The notes below the pieces were generated by a model. The model was not told the DNA's origin. It did no database searches and saw nothing but the letters and a program-made list of their open reading frames with translations. This document shows positions 28,739 to 37,628 of a stretch of 64,000 nt of DNA, piece by piece. This DNA comes from Lapillicoccus jejuensis (lineage in GTDB: Bacteria; Actinomycetota; Actinomycetes; Actinomycetales; Dermatophilaceae). The position numbers were made by a program, and so were the translations under genes. The DNA lies in NCBI RefSeq assembly GCF_006715055.1, contig NZ_VFMN01000001.1, forward strand, positions 3,286,001 to 3,350,000, read 5' to 3'. Positions within the stretch are counted from its first letter, which is position 1, and every line of letters starts with the position of its first letter.

Positions 28739-29818
28739 ATGACGCACCGGATCGCGGTCATCCCCGGCGACGGGATCGGCACCGAGGTCGTCCCCGAGGG
28801 GGTGCGGGTCCTGCGGGCGGCGGCCGACCGCTACGGCCTCGACCTCGCCCTCGAGGAGTTCGACTTCGCCAGCGCCGACCACTGGCAGCGGCACGGGACG
28901 ATGCTGCCCGAGGGCTGGTTCGAGACGTTGAGCGGCTTCGACGCGATCTTCTTCGGCGCCGTCGGGTGGCCCGACGTCGTGCCGGACCACGTGTCGCTGT
29001 GGGGGAGCCTGCTGCAGTTCCGGCGGCGGTTCGACCAGTACGTCAACCTGCGCCCCGTGCGGCTCATGCCGGGGGTGCGCTCGCCGCTGGCCGGCCGTGA
29101 GCCGGGCGACGTCGACTTCCTCGTGGTGCGCGAGAACACCGAGGGGGAGTACACCTCGGTCGGCGGCGTCCTCTTCGAGGACACTGATCGGGAGACCGTC
29201 ATCCAGGAAACGGTCATGACGCGCGTCGGGGTCGACCGGATCCTGCGCTACGCCTTCGAGCTCGCGCGGTCCCGCGAGGCCAAGCACCTGACGTCGGCGA
29301 CCAAGAGCAACGGCATCGCCATCACGATGCCGTGGTGGGACACCCGGGTCGCCGCGATGGCGCAGGACTACGCCGACGTGCGGGTCGACAAGTTCCACAT
29401 CGACATCCTCACCGCGAACTTCGTCCTGCACCCGGACTGGTTCGACGTCGTCGTCGCGAGCAACCTCTTCGGCGACATCCTCAGCGACCTCGGACCGGCG
29501 TGCACCGGCACCATCGGGATCGCCCCGAGCGGCAACATCAACCCCGAGCGGCGCTACCCGTCGCTGTTCGAGCCGGTCCACGGGTCGGCCCCCGACATCG
29601 CCGGGAAGGGCGTCGCGAACCCGGTCGGCCAGATCTGGTCGGCCAGCCTCATGCTCGACCACCTCGGCGAGCCCGAAGCGGCCGCCGCGGTCCTCGCCGC
29701 GATCGAGCAGGTGCTCGGCGCCGGCGAGGGCCTCACCCCCGACCTCGGCGGCACGGGGACGACGACCTCGCTGGGCACGGCGATCGCCGCCGCCGTCAGC
29801 GACGCCCCCGCCCCGTGA
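28739..29818 (+). CDS. Tartrate dehydrogenase/isopropylmalate dehydrogenase-family enzyme
   Basis: A 359-residue member of the beta-decarboxylating dehydrogenase family. The N-terminus IAVIPGDGIGTEVVPEGVRV and the signature NLFGDILSDLGPACTGTIGI are diagnostic. The VRENTEGEYTSVGG segment and the length favour the tartrate dehydrogenase/D-malate dehydrogenase branch (TtuC/DmlA) over LeuB. ATG 28739 is preceded by TACGGT (28726-28731) with a seven-base gap, so it may be leaderless; GTG 28730 is an alternative. It would act on a 2-hydroxy diacid in the cytosol. Confidence 0.85.
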   Translation: MTHRIAVIPGDGIGTEVVPEGVRVLRAAADRYGLDLALEEFDFASADHWQRHGTMLPEGWFETLSGFDAIFFGAVGWPDVVPDHVSLWGSLLQFRRRFDQYVNLRPVRLMPGVRSPLAGREPGDVDFLVVRENTEGEYTSVGGVLFEDTDRETVIQETVMTRVGVDRILRYAFELARSREAKHLTSATKSNGIAITMPWWDTRVAAMAQDYADVRVDKFHIDILTANFVLHPDWFDVVVASNLFGDILSDLGPACTGTIGIAPSGNINPERRYPSLFEPVHGSAPDIAGKGVANPVGQIWSASLMLDHLGEPEAAAAVLAAIEQVLGAGEGLTPDLGGTGTTTSLGTAIAAAVSDAPAP

Positions 29819-29820
29819 GC

Positions 29821-29903
29821 ACCCCACTTGTTGCTGCTTTTCGTCGGGCCGCGCGAGGTGGCTCACCTCCCTGACCGAGGCGAGAAGTAGCAACACGTGG
29901 GGT
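29821..29903. repeat. Intergenic palindrome, family B copy (CCCCACTTGTTGC arms)
   Basis: Left arm 29821-29843 and right arm 29881-29903 match at 20 of 23 positions. An inner GAGGTG-GCT-CACCTC hairpin lies in the loop. It sits at the ends of two convergent genes. The outer arms are nearly identical to those of the perfect palindrome at 49321, while the inner part is unrelated. Confidence 0.7.
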
Positions 29904-29920
29904 TCCGACCTCCCTCGCTC

Positions 29921-30856
29921 TCAGGTGAGCAGCGGGGCGAGGAACTCCTCCTGCACGTCGGTGAGGACCTCCGCGGGGGCCTCCTCCGGCAGGTAGTGGC
30001 CGCAGTCGAGCGCCCGGCCGGACACGTCGGTGGCGAGCGCCGACCACAGCGCCAGCGGGTCGAAGTACCGCTCGACGATCCCGCGGGCGCCCCACAGCAC
30101 CCGCAGCGGGGTGGTGACGACCCGGCCCGCCTCGCGGTCGGCGCGGTCCAGCTCGAGGTCCGGTCCGGCCGACGCGCGGTAGTCCTCGCACATCCAGTGC
30201 ACGACCTCCGGATCGCGCAGCGCCGCCCGGTAGGCGGCCAGCGCCTCGTCGTCGAACGCGGCGAGCCCCGCGTGCCGGCTGCCCATCACCGCGTCGAGGT
30301 AGGCGTCGGGGTCGGCGCCGACGAGCCGCTCGGGCAGCGGCTCGCGCTGGATGAGGAAGAACCAGTGCCAGTACGCGGTCGCGTAGCCGCGGGTCGTGCC
30401 CTCGTACATGTCGAGCGTCGGCGCGATGTCCATGAGCAGCGCCCGGGTCACCCGATCCGGTCGGTCGGCGAGCAGCCGGTGGGCGACCCGCGCGCCGCGG
30501 TCGTGCGCGACGACGGCGTACGGGCCGAAGCCGTGCTGCTCGCCGAGCCGGCGCATCCCCTCGTCGAGGTCGGAGGCCATCGCCCGCTTGGTCATCGCGG
30601 CCGCCCCGGGGTCGGACGGGCGCGAGTCGCCGTACCCGGGCAGGTCGAGGGCGACGACGGTGAACCACTCGGCGAGCGCCGGCGCGACGTGGTGCCAGAT
30701 GAGGTGGGTCTGCGGGTGCCCGTGCAGCAGCAGCACCGCCGGGGCGCACGGCCGCACCGAGACCTCCCCGACGAGCCGGCCCTCCCCGAAGTCCAGCCGC
30801 ACGGCGTCGAACCCCGCCAGACCCCCACCCGTCACCGCCACGCGGGCAGTCAACAT
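29921..30856 (-). CDS. Haloacetate dehalogenase-like alpha/beta hydrolase
   Basis: A 311-residue alpha/beta hydrolase closely resembling fluoroacetate dehalogenases. The oxyanion motif is LLLHGHPQTHLIWHHVAP, the nucleophile Asp is in VVAHDRGARVAHRL, the region DLPGYGDSRPSD follows the family, and the catalytic His is in LDCGHYLPEEAP. The halide-pocket His-Trp pair is plausibly kept in YWHWFFL; the usual pocket Tyr is harder to place (ARGIVERYFD). ATG 30856 is chosen over upstream codons because homology begins there. It is divergent from the ABC exporter, 38 bases apart. Epoxide hydrolase activity is the alternative. Confidence 0.8.
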   Translation of the reverse strand: MLTARVAVTGGGLAGFDAVRLDFGEGRLVGEVSVRPCAPAVLLLHGHPQTHLIWHHVAPALAEWFTVVALDLPGYGDSRPSDPGAAAMTKRAMASDLDEGMRRLGEQHGFGPYAVVAHDRGARVAHRLLADRPDRVTRALLMDIAPTLDMYEGTTRGYATAYWHWFFLIQREPLPERLVGADPDAYLDAVMGSRHAGLAAFDDEALAAYRAALRDPEVVHWMCEDYRASAGPDLELDRADREAGRVVTTPLRVLWGARGIVERYFDPLALWSALATDVSGRALDCGHYLPEEAPAEVLTDVQEEFLAPLLT

Positions 30857-30894
30857 CAGGGGTCGCCGACCCGCCACTCTGCGAGACTGACGCG

Positions 30895-31596
30895 GTGAGC
30901 GGGCTGTCGGTCGAGGGGCTCGTCGTGCGGTTCGGCCCGGTCGTCGCGGTCGACGACGTGACCCTGCGGGCCGGGGCCGGCCGGGCGACCGCGCTGCTCG
31001 GGCGCAACGGCGCCGGCAAGTCGACGACCCTGCGCGTCGCGTCGGGTGTGCTGCCCCCCACGGCGGGACGGGTCACCGTCGACGGCGTCGACGTCGTCGA
31101 GGACCCGCTGGGCGCCAAGCGCGCCGTCGGCTACTGCCCCGACGTGGGCGGCCTCGTGCCGCGGGCCACGCCGTGGGAGCACCTCGAGCTGAGCGCGCGG
31201 CTGCGCGGGCTGCGCGGCTGGGAGCCGCGGGCGCGCGAGCTGCTGCGGCGCTTCGACCTCGACGACGTCGCCGACCGGGTGACGGCCGGCTTCAGCCACG
31301 GGATGGGCCGGCGCACCTCGGTCGTGCTCGCCGCCCTGCACGAGCCCCGGGTGCTGCTGCTCGACGAGCCGTTCGACGGCGTCGACCCGACCGGGGTCGA
31401 CGCGACCCTCGAGGTGGTGCGCGAGGCCCGCGACCGCGGCGCGACCGTGGTCGTCTGCACCCACCTGCGCGACCTCGCCGTCCAGGTGTGCGACGAGGCG
31501 GTCGTCATGCGCGGCGGCCGCGTCGTCGCCACGACGCCGGTCCCCGCGCTGCGCGGCGAGGAGGGGGCGCGTGCCTACCGGGACCTGCTCGCCTGA
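30895..31596 (+). CDS. ABC transporter ATP-binding protein
   Basis: A 233-residue ATPase. Walker A is LLGRNGAGKST and Walker B is VLLLDEPFDGVD. The signature is degenerate (FSHGMGRRTSV in place of LSGGQ-type), which is seen in some ABC-2 type exporters. GTG 30895 is preceded by GAGACT with a six-base gap. The partner permease gene starts 26 bases inside its 3' end, so the two are coupled. Substrate unknown. Confidence 0.87.
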   Translation: MSGLSVEGLVVRFGPVVAVDDVTLRAGAGRATALLGRNGAGKSTTLRVASGVLPPTAGRVTVDGVDVVEDPLGAKRAVGYCPDVGGLVPRATPWEHLELSARLRGLRGWEPRARELLRRFDLDDVADRVTAGFSHGMGRRTSVVLAALHEPRVLLLDEPFDGVDPTGVDATLEVVREARDRGATVVVCTHLRDLAVQVCDEAVVMRGGRVVATTPVPALRGEEGARAYRDLLA

Positions 31597-33112
31597 GCGC
31601 ACCGACCCGCCGGGGTCGCTCGCGTCGCTCGGGCTCGTGCTGCGGCTGCGGTGGCGCACCGTCCCCACCGGGGGCCGGGTCGTCGTCGTGGTGCTGCTGG
31701 CGGTGCTGGGGTCCGCCGTCGGGCTGCTGGCCCGGCTGGCGCACGGGCTCCCCGACGGCGCCGGTGGCCTCACCCGAGCCGACGTCGTCCCGGCCCTGCC
31801 GGCCACGCTGGTCGGGTTCCTCCTCACGACGACCCTCGCCGCGGTCGCGGCCGGCGGGGGGCGCGAGGCGCTACCCGCGGACCAGGTCGTCGCCTTCCCC
31901 GTGGGTCCGCGGGTCGACCACCTCGCCGCCCTCGCCCTCGCGCCGGTGACGGTGGCGTGGGTGGCTCCGGCGGCGGCTCTCGTCGTCGAGGTGTGCTACC
32001 TCGCGCCCCACAGCGTGGCCCCCGGGCTGCTGGTCGTCGCGCTGTGGCTCGCGGTGGCCACGGCGACGGCGCAGCTGGTGGGGTGGGGCGCCGAGGCGGT
32101 CCGCGGGGCGCCGTACGGCGTGTGGGTGGTGCGGCTCGCCCTCACCCTCGTCGTCGCCGCGGCCGCCGTCGCGCTGTGGACCGGGCGTCTGGCCGGCGCG
32201 ACCCGCGCGCTCGGCGGCGACCTCGTCGCCGACGTGGTCCGCGCGGGCGCCGAGGGGGACGGGGTGCCCTGGGTGCTCGGCGTCCTCGCCCTGCTCGCCC
32301 TCACCGCCCTCGCCGTCGCGCTCGGTGACCGCGCCGCCGCGGCGGTGGCCCGTCGGCCACGACGGGTCCGCGCGGCGGCCGAGACCCGGCGCCACCCGCC
32401 GGGCCGCACGCTCGACGCCCACGGCACGCTGCGCCGGCTGGACCGCGCGGGGGTGCTGCGCTCGCCGCCGCTCGCCCGCGGGCTGCTGCTGCTGGCCCTG
32501 CTGCCCGGTCTCGTGGCCCTCGCCGCCCCGCTCGACTGGGTCGTCCTGCCCGTGGTGCCGGGCTTCTTCGGCCTCGGTGGCGCGCTGCTCTTCGGGGTCA
32601 ACGCCTTCGTCCTCGACGGCGGGGGCGCCTGGTGGCGCGAGTCGCTGCCGGTCGCTCCGCGCGTGCTGCTGCGCACGCGGGCGCGGCTGGTGGCCGAGGT
32701 GCTCGCCCTGCCGACGCTGGCCAGCCTCGTCCTCGGCGCCGTGCGGGCGGGGTGGCCGCCCGGCCCGGCCCCGGTCGTGGCGACCGCGGGTGCGCTGCTC
32801 GTCGTCGCGGCGCGCATCCTCGCCTCGACGCTGCGCTGGTCGGTGCGCCACCCGCACGCGGCCGACCTCGGCAGCCCTCGGGCCCAGCCCGCGCCCGCGG
32901 GGACGCTGCTCGCCGACACCCTGCGCCTGACGGCGCACGCGCTGGCGTACGGCGTGCTGTTCTGCGCGCTCGCGGTGGCGCCCTGGTGGTGGGCGGCGCT
33001 CGCCGCGGTCGTGCTGCTCGTGCCGTCGGTGCTCAGCCTGCGCCGGACCGCGCGGCTGTGGGACGACCCGGTCGTGCGGGCGGGCGTCGTGCGCACCGTC
33101 GCGGGCGGCTGA
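31571..33112 (+). CDS. ABC exporter permease, multi-helix
   Basis: A 513-residue membrane protein, Val/Leu/Ala-rich, with roughly ten or more predicted helices and basic cytoplasmic loops. It has no recognised catalytic motif and is called from its overlap with the ATPase gene and its hydrophobic profile. GTG 31571 lies within the ATPase frame; the first ~25 residues are hydrophilic, so a later start is possible. It resembles integral subunits of ABC-2-type systems only in topology. Confidence 0.7.
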   Translation: MPTGTCSPERTDPPGSLASLGLVLRLRWRTVPTGGRVVVVVLLAVLGSAVGLLARLAHGLPDGAGGLTRADVVPALPATLVGFLLTTTLAAVAAGGGREALPADQVVAFPVGPRVDHLAALALAPVTVAWVAPAAALVVEVCYLAPHSVAPGLLVVALWLAVATATAQLVGWGAEAVRGAPYGVWVVRLALTLVVAAAAVALWTGRLAGATRALGGDLVADVVRAGAEGDGVPWVLGVLALLALTALAVALGDRAAAAVARRPRRVRAAAETRRHPPGRTLDAHGTLRRLDRAGVLRSPPLARGLLLLALLPGLVALAAPLDWVVLPVVPGFFGLGGALLFGVNAFVLDGGGAWWRESLPVAPRVLLRTRARLVAEVLALPTLASLVLGAVRAGWPPGPAPVVATAGALLVVAARILASTLRWSVRHPHAADLGSPRAQPAPAGTLLADTLRLTAHALAYGVLFCALAVAPWWWAALAAVVLLVPSVLSLRRTARLWDDPVVRAGVVRTVAGG

Positions 33113-33164
33113 CGCCCGCGGCCGGGGGTTTGGGCGGCTCGGGGACGCCGCTTACCCTGGACCC

Positions 33165-35189
33165 GTGACCACGACGCTCCAGCACGCCCCCGGTGAGTCG
33201 CTCTTCGGCGCGCTCGAGCCGCTGCTCGAGCGGGTCTCGAAGCCGATCCAGTACGTCGGCGGCGAGCTCAACTCGACCGTCAAGGACTGGCAGTGCGGCG
33301 GCTTCGGCCCCGGCGGCGAGGAGCTGACGACGCGCTGGGCGCTGATGTACCCCGACGCCTACGAGGTCGGCCTGCCCAACCAGGGCGTCATGATCCTCTA
33401 CGAGGTCCTCAACGAGCGCGAGGACGCCCTGGCCGAGCGCACCTACTCGGTGTGGCCCGACCTCGAGGCGCTCATGCGCGAGCACCACGTGCCGCAGCTG
33501 ACGGTCGACGCGCACCGCGCGCTGCGCGACTTCGACCTGTTCGGCGTCTCGTTCTCCACCGAGCTCGGCTACACGAACATGCTCACCGCGCTCGACCTCG
33601 CGGGCATCCCGATCCACGCCGCCGAGCGCGGCGACGACGACCCGGTGGTCGTCGCGGGCGGGCACGCCGCGTTCAACCCCGAGCCGGTCGCCGCGTTCGT
33701 CGACGCCGCGGTGGTCGGCGACGGCGAGGAGGCGGTTCTCGCCATCACCGACATCACCCGCGAGTGGAAGGCCGCCGGCCGGCCCGGCGGTCGCGCCGAG
33801 CTGCTCCTGCGTCTGGCGCGCACCGGTGGCGTCTACGTCCCGAGCCTGTACGACGTCTCGTACCTGCCCGACGGGCGCATCCAGCGCGTCGCGCCGAAGG
33901 CCGGCGCGACCGGCGTCCCGTGGCGCGTCTCCAAGCACACCGTCATGGACCTCGACGCGTGGCCGTACCCGAAGCAGCCGCTCGTGCCGCTCGCCGAGAC
34001 GGTGCACGAGCGGATGTCGGTCGAGATCTTCCGCGGCTGCACCCGCGGCTGCCGCTTCTGCCAGGCCGGGATGATCACCCGCCCGGTGCGCGAGCGGTCC
34101 ATCACCGGCATCGGCGAGATGGTCGAGCGCGGCCTGGCCGCGACCGGCTTCGAGGAGGTCGGCCTGCTCTCGCTGTCCTCGGCCGACCACTCCGAGATCG
34201 CGGAGGTGACCAAGGGCCTCGCCGACCGCTACGAGGGCACGCAGACCGGGCTCTCCCTGCCGTCGACCCGCGTCGACGCGTTCAACATCGACCTGGCCAA
34301 CGAGCTGACCCGCAACGGCCGCCGGTCCGGGCTGACCTTCGCGCCCGAGGGCGGGTCGGAGCGGATCCGCAAGGTCATCAACAAGATGGTCAGCGAGCAG
34401 GACCTCATCGACACCGTCGCGGCGGCGTACGGCGCGGGCTGGCGGCAGGTCAAGCTCTACTTCATGTGCGGGCTGCCGACCGAGACCGACGAGGACGTCC
34501 TGCAGATCGCCGAGCTGGCCAAGCGGGTCATCGAGACCGGTCGGCAGGTCTCCGGCCGCCGCGACATCCGCTGCACCGTCTCGATCGGCGGGTTCGTGCC
34601 GAAGCCGCACACCCCGTTCCAGTGGGCGCCGCAGCTCGGCGTCGAGGAGACCGACGCGCGTCTGCAGAAGCTGCGCGAGGCGATCCGCGCCGACCGCCGC
34701 TACGCGAGCTCGATCGGGTTCCGCTACCACGACGGCCAGCCCGGGATGGTCGAGGGCCTTCTCTCGCGCGGTGACCGCCGCGTCGGCAAGGTCATCGAGG
34801 CCGTGTGGCGCGACGGCGGCCGCTTCGACGGCTGGAGCGAGCACTTCAGCTTCGAGCGGTGGATGCGCTGCGCCGAGGAGGTCTTCGCGACCGACCCGCA
34901 GTGCGCCGCCGTCGACGTCGCCTGGTACACCACGCGCGAGCGCGAGCAGGCCGAGGTGCTCCCGTGGGACCACCTCGACTCCGGCCTCGACAAGGACTGG
35001 CTCTGGGAGGACTGGCAGGACGCCCTCGACGAGACCGAGGTCGAGGACTGCCGCTGGACGCCGTGCTTCGACTGCGGCGTCTGCCCGCAGATGAACACCG
35101 AGATCGAGATCGGCCCGACCGGCAAGACGCTGATCCCGCTCACGGTGCTGGGGTCCCAGCGCGAGCAGCTGCTGGAGGCCCGCTCCTAG
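33165..35189 (+). CDS. B12-binding radical SAM protein (TIGR03960-like)
   Basis: A 674-residue protein with an N-terminal cobalamin-binding-like Rossmann region (FDLFGVSFSTELGYTNMLTA, then VVVAGGHAAFNPEPVAAFVD) and a radical SAM core with CTRGCRFCQAG (CxxxCxxC) at about residue 293. A later CxxC cluster (CRWTPCFDCGVCPQM) may hold another FeS cluster. TIGR03960 proteins are usually followed by or fused to a DUF2344 partner; none is adjacent here. GTG 33165 follows TACCCT by six bases (leaderless). The 3' end overlaps the histidine kinase gene on the other strand by 50 bases. Substrate unknown. Confidence 0.85.
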   Translation: MTTTLQHAPGESLFGALEPLLERVSKPIQYVGGELNSTVKDWQCGGFGPGGEELTTRWALMYPDAYEVGLPNQGVMILYEVLNEREDALAERTYSVWPDLEALMREHHVPQLTVDAHRALRDFDLFGVSFSTELGYTNMLTALDLAGIPIHAAERGDDDPVVVAGGHAAFNPEPVAAFVDAAVVGDGEEAVLAITDITREWKAAGRPGGRAELLLRLARTGGVYVPSLYDVSYLPDGRIQRVAPKAGATGVPWRVSKHTVMDLDAWPYPKQPLVPLAETVHERMSVEIFRGCTRGCRFCQAGMITRPVRERSITGIGEMVERGLAATGFEEVGLLSLSSADHSEIAEVTKGLADRYEGTQTGLSLPSTRVDAFNIDLANELTRNGRRSGLTFAPEGGSERIRKVINKMVSEQDLIDTVAAAYGAGWRQVKLYFMCGLPTETDEDVLQIAELAKRVIETGRQVSGRRDIRCTVSIGGFVPKPHTPFQWAPQLGVEETDARLQKLREAIRADRRYASSIGFRYHDGQPGMVEGLLSRGDRRVGKVIEAVWRDGGRFDGWSEHFSFERWMRCAEEVFATDPQCAAVDVAWYTTREREQAEVLPWDHLDSGLDKDWLWEDWQDALDETEVEDCRWTPCFDCGVCPQMNTEIEIGPTGKTLIPLTVLGSQREQLLEARS

Positions 35190-36777
35190 CGACCAGCGGG
35201 ACGTCCGCACCGACGGGGGACCGGTGCCCCCTCGCTGCGGACGCCGCGGTGGGCGTGAGGGGCAGGGTGAGCCGGAACCGGGCGCCCGGCAGGGCCGTGT
35301 CGCCCGCCTCGCGCGGGACGCAGACGAGGTCCCCCCCGTGCGCGCGGGCGATGCCCCGGGCGATCGGCAGCCCCAGCCCCGCGCCCGAGTCACCCGGCGT
35401 CCGGGCCGCGTCGAGCCGCACCATCCGCTCGAAGACCCGCTCGCGGTCCGCGGGGGCGATGCCCGGTCCGTCGTCGGTCACCTCGACGACGGCCTCCCCG
35501 GCGTCCGTACGGCGCACGGCGACGTGCACCCGGGCGGTCCGCCCGGCCGCACGCACGGCGTTGTCGAGCAGGTTGCCGACGACCTGGGTGACCCGGTCGG
35601 GATCGGCGTCGACGACGACGTCGTCGCCGGTGACGAGCAGCGCCGTGTCGGGGTGCCGCAGCCGCCGCGACTCCACCGCGCCGGCGACGAGCGAGCGCAG
35701 CTCGACCGGCTGCGGGGCGAGGGGGAGGCCGCGGTCGATCCGCGCCATGAGCAGCAGGTCGTCGACGAGCCGGCCGGCCCGCCGCGACTCGCGCACGAGG
35801 GCGAGCAGGGTCCGCTCCCGCTCGGCCCGCTCCGGGTCGGAGCGCAGCACGTGCTCGGCGCTGGCCTGGACGCCGGCGATCGGGGTGCGCAGCTCGTGGG
35901 CGGCGTCGGACAGGAAGTCCCGCAGCCGCTGCTCGGACTCCAGCGCGTGCCGCTCGGCGCCCTCCACCGCGTCGAGCATGTCGTCGAAGGCCTGCGCGGT
36001 CGTGCCGAGCTCGGTGCGCGGCCGGTCGGGGCGTAGCCGACGTCCCCGGTCGCCCTTGCCGATCGACCGCGCCACGGAGGTGATCCGGTCCAGCGGCCGC
36101 AGCACGCGGCCGACGACGGGCCGGACGACGGCGGCGCCGAGCAGCAGCACGCCGATCGCCCCGGCCAGGAACGCGATCCGCGTCTGGTCGACGACGCGGT
36201 CGACCTCGCCGGAGTCGGCCTGCAGGGTCAGCCACGTACCGTCGGGCAGCTTCCGGCTCTCCTGGACGACGTTGTCGTAGTGCACGACGACGCCGTCAGC
36301 GCTCTGTGGGGGGAGCTGCGTCGAGGTCCCTGACCCGTCGGAGCCACTGGAACCACGGGAACCGGTCGAGTCGGAGGATGCGCCGGACCCTCCAGGGGCG
36401 GTGTCGGCGCCGTTGCGGCCGGCGGGTCCGCCGCCCGGCCCGCGCCCGGGCTGAGGTCCGATCGGGGGCCCCTTGACCGCGACCTGGCCGGCGGCGTTCA
36501 CGACCTTCACCGAGACCCCGTTGCCCTCCAGGCGCTCGGCCAACGCCTCGATGTCGGGGATCTGGTCGGCCAGGGCCACGCCGAGCTGGGCCCGGTCCTG
36601 CAGCCGCTGCTCGAGCTGGCTCTCCAGCCGGTTGCGCAGCACGACGTCGGTCGTCACGCCGAGGACGGCGACCATGACGGTGAGCAGCAGCAGCACCGTC
36701 GCCGTCACGCGACGACGCAGCGACGGGGTGTGCAGACGCGACCCGGCGGACGGGGCGCGGCGTCGTACGGACCTCAC
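35140..36777 (-). CDS. Sensor histidine kinase with Gly/Ser-rich extracytoplasmic insert
   Basis: A 545-residue membrane kinase. One helix lies near residues 24-46 and a second near 210-232. Between them is a ~160-residue external sensor interrupted by a low-complexity Gly/Ser/Pro stretch (about residues 105-165). A HAMP domain follows, then the H-box FLSDAAHELRTPI, N-box VVGNLLDNAVRAAG, and G-boxes DDGPGI and GAGLGLPIARG. GTG 36777 overlaps the response regulator stop (GTGA). The last ~17 residues are encoded antisense to the radical SAM gene. It probably senses an envelope signal and phosphorylates the adjacent regulator. Confidence 0.9.
   Translation of the reverse strand: MRSVRRRAPSAGSRLHTPSLRRRVTATVLLLLTVMVAVLGVTTDVVLRNRLESQLEQRLQDRAQLGVALADQIPDIEALAERLEGNGVSVKVVNAAGQVAVKGPPIGPQPGRGPGGGPAGRNGADTAPGGSGASSDSTGSRGSSGSDGSGTSTQLPPQSADGVVVHYDNVVQESRKLPDGTWLTLQADSGEVDRVVDQTRIAFLAGAIGVLLLGAAVVRPVVGRVLRPLDRITSVARSIGKGDRGRRLRPDRPRTELGTTAQAFDDMLDAVEGAERHALESEQRLRDFLSDAAHELRTPIAGVQASAEHVLRSDPERAERERTLLALVRESRRAGRLVDDLLLMARIDRGLPLAPQPVELRSLVAGAVESRRLRHPDTALLVTGDDVVVDADPDRVTQVVGNLLDNAVRAAGRTARVHVAVRRTDAGEAVVEVTDDGPGIAPADRERVFERMVRLDAARTPGDSGAGLGLPIARGIARAHGGDLVCVPREAGDTALPGARFRLTLPLTPTAASAARGHRSPVGADVPLVARSGPPAAARAGTPAP
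35200..35246. repeat. Palindromic repeat, family A copy 2
   Basis: GACGTCCGCACCGACGGGG with the centre ACCGGTGCCCC repeats the palindrome at 17349 with about six differences, mostly on the right side, so pairing is weaker. It lies just past the radical SAM stop and within the 3' end of the kinase gene. Confidence 0.6.
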
Positions 36778-37472
36778 GCGACGTCCTCCCGGGCGGGAGC
36801 GCGCAGGACGTAGCCGAGCCCACGCACCGTGTGCAGCAGCCGCGGCGCACCGCCGGCCTCCATCTTGCGCCGCAGCGTGCTGATGTTCGCGGGCACGAGG
36901 TTGTCGCTGTACTCCTCGTAGCCCCACACCTGGGTGAGGATCTGCGTCGTCGAGACGACCCGCCCGCGCTGCTGCGCGAGGTAGGCCAGCAGCCGGAACT
37001 CGGTGGCCGTCAACGGGAGCGGCTCGCCCCCGCGGACGGCGACGGCGGCCGACTCGTCGACGACGAGGTCGTCGACCTCGACCGTGGTCGGGGTCGCGCC
37101 GAGCCGGCCCAGCAGCGCCCGCACCCGCGCAACCAGCTCCTCCATCGCGAACGGCTTCGGCACGTAGTCGTCGACCCCCGCCGAGAAGCCGCGCAGCCGG
37201 TCGCCGACGCCCTCGCGCGCGGTGAGCATGATGATGCCGACGTCGGCGGTGCGCCGCGCCACCCGCGCCAGGGTCGGCCCGTCGCGGCCCGGCAGCATCC
37301 AGTCCAGGACCAGCACGGACGGCCGGTACGACGCCAGCAGCCCCTCGAGCTCCTCGCCGTCGGCGGCCGAGCGGACGTCGAGACCGGTGTCGCGCAGGGC
37401 GGCGGCGACGGCCTCGCGGATGGCGGTGTCGTCCTCGACGAGGAGCACGCGGGCGGCGGTACGGAGCGTCAT
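36774..37472 (-). CDS. OmpR/PhoB-family response regulator
   Basis: A 232-residue response regulator. The receiver domain has the acidic pair VEDD, phospho-acceptor Asp in VLVLDWMLPG and Lys in PKPF. The C-terminal winged helix is clear (LTATEFRLLAYLAQQRGRVV, then ISTLRRKMEAGG and TVRGLGYVLR). ATG 37472 is 22 bases from the first CTCAAG hexamer of the divergent control region at 37495-37550. OmpR-type regulators bind tandem half-sites at about 11-base spacing, which is what that region shows, so self-control is likely. Confidence 0.93.
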   Translation of the reverse strand: MTLRTAARVLLVEDDTAIREAVAAALRDTGLDVRSAADGEELEGLLASYRPSVLVLDWMLPGRDGPTLARVARRTADVGIIMLTAREGVGDRLRGFSAGVDDYVPKPFAMEELVARVRALLGRLGATPTTVEVDDLVVDESAAVAVRGGEPLPLTATEFRLLAYLAQQRGRVVSTTQILTQVWGYEEYSDNLVPANISTLRRKMEAGGAPRLLHTVRGLGYVLRAPAREDVA

Positions 37473-37494
37473 ACCCCCATGTCAACCAGCCGTT

Positions 37495-37570
37495 CTCAAG
37501 AACCGCTCAAGAAGAACCTGTGCGCCGGATGTCCTTGAGGGGTCCTTGAGCGCGCGACCGGACCGTGGAG
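37495..37570. promoter_or_regulatory. Operator/promoter 1 of the two-component regulon
   Basis: CTCAAG at 37495 and 37506, and CTTGAG at 37534 and 37545, form two pairs each with exactly 11-base periodicity. A -10-like GTGGAG lies at 37565-37570, 14 bases after the last hexamer. The region is divergent, serving the response regulator/kinase operon and the gene at 37629. The same layout recurs at 38282-38356. Confidence 0.75.
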
Positions 37571-37628
37571 GGACGGCGCCCCCGTCCGGCGGGCCCCGAC
37601 CGTCCGCACGACCGACCGAGGAGACCTC

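Noticed and set aside
36774-37485. A 781-residue frame covering regulator and kinase as a fusion protein
   Set aside because: The regulator is in another frame. The kinase starts at GTG 36777 with a standard GTGA overlap.
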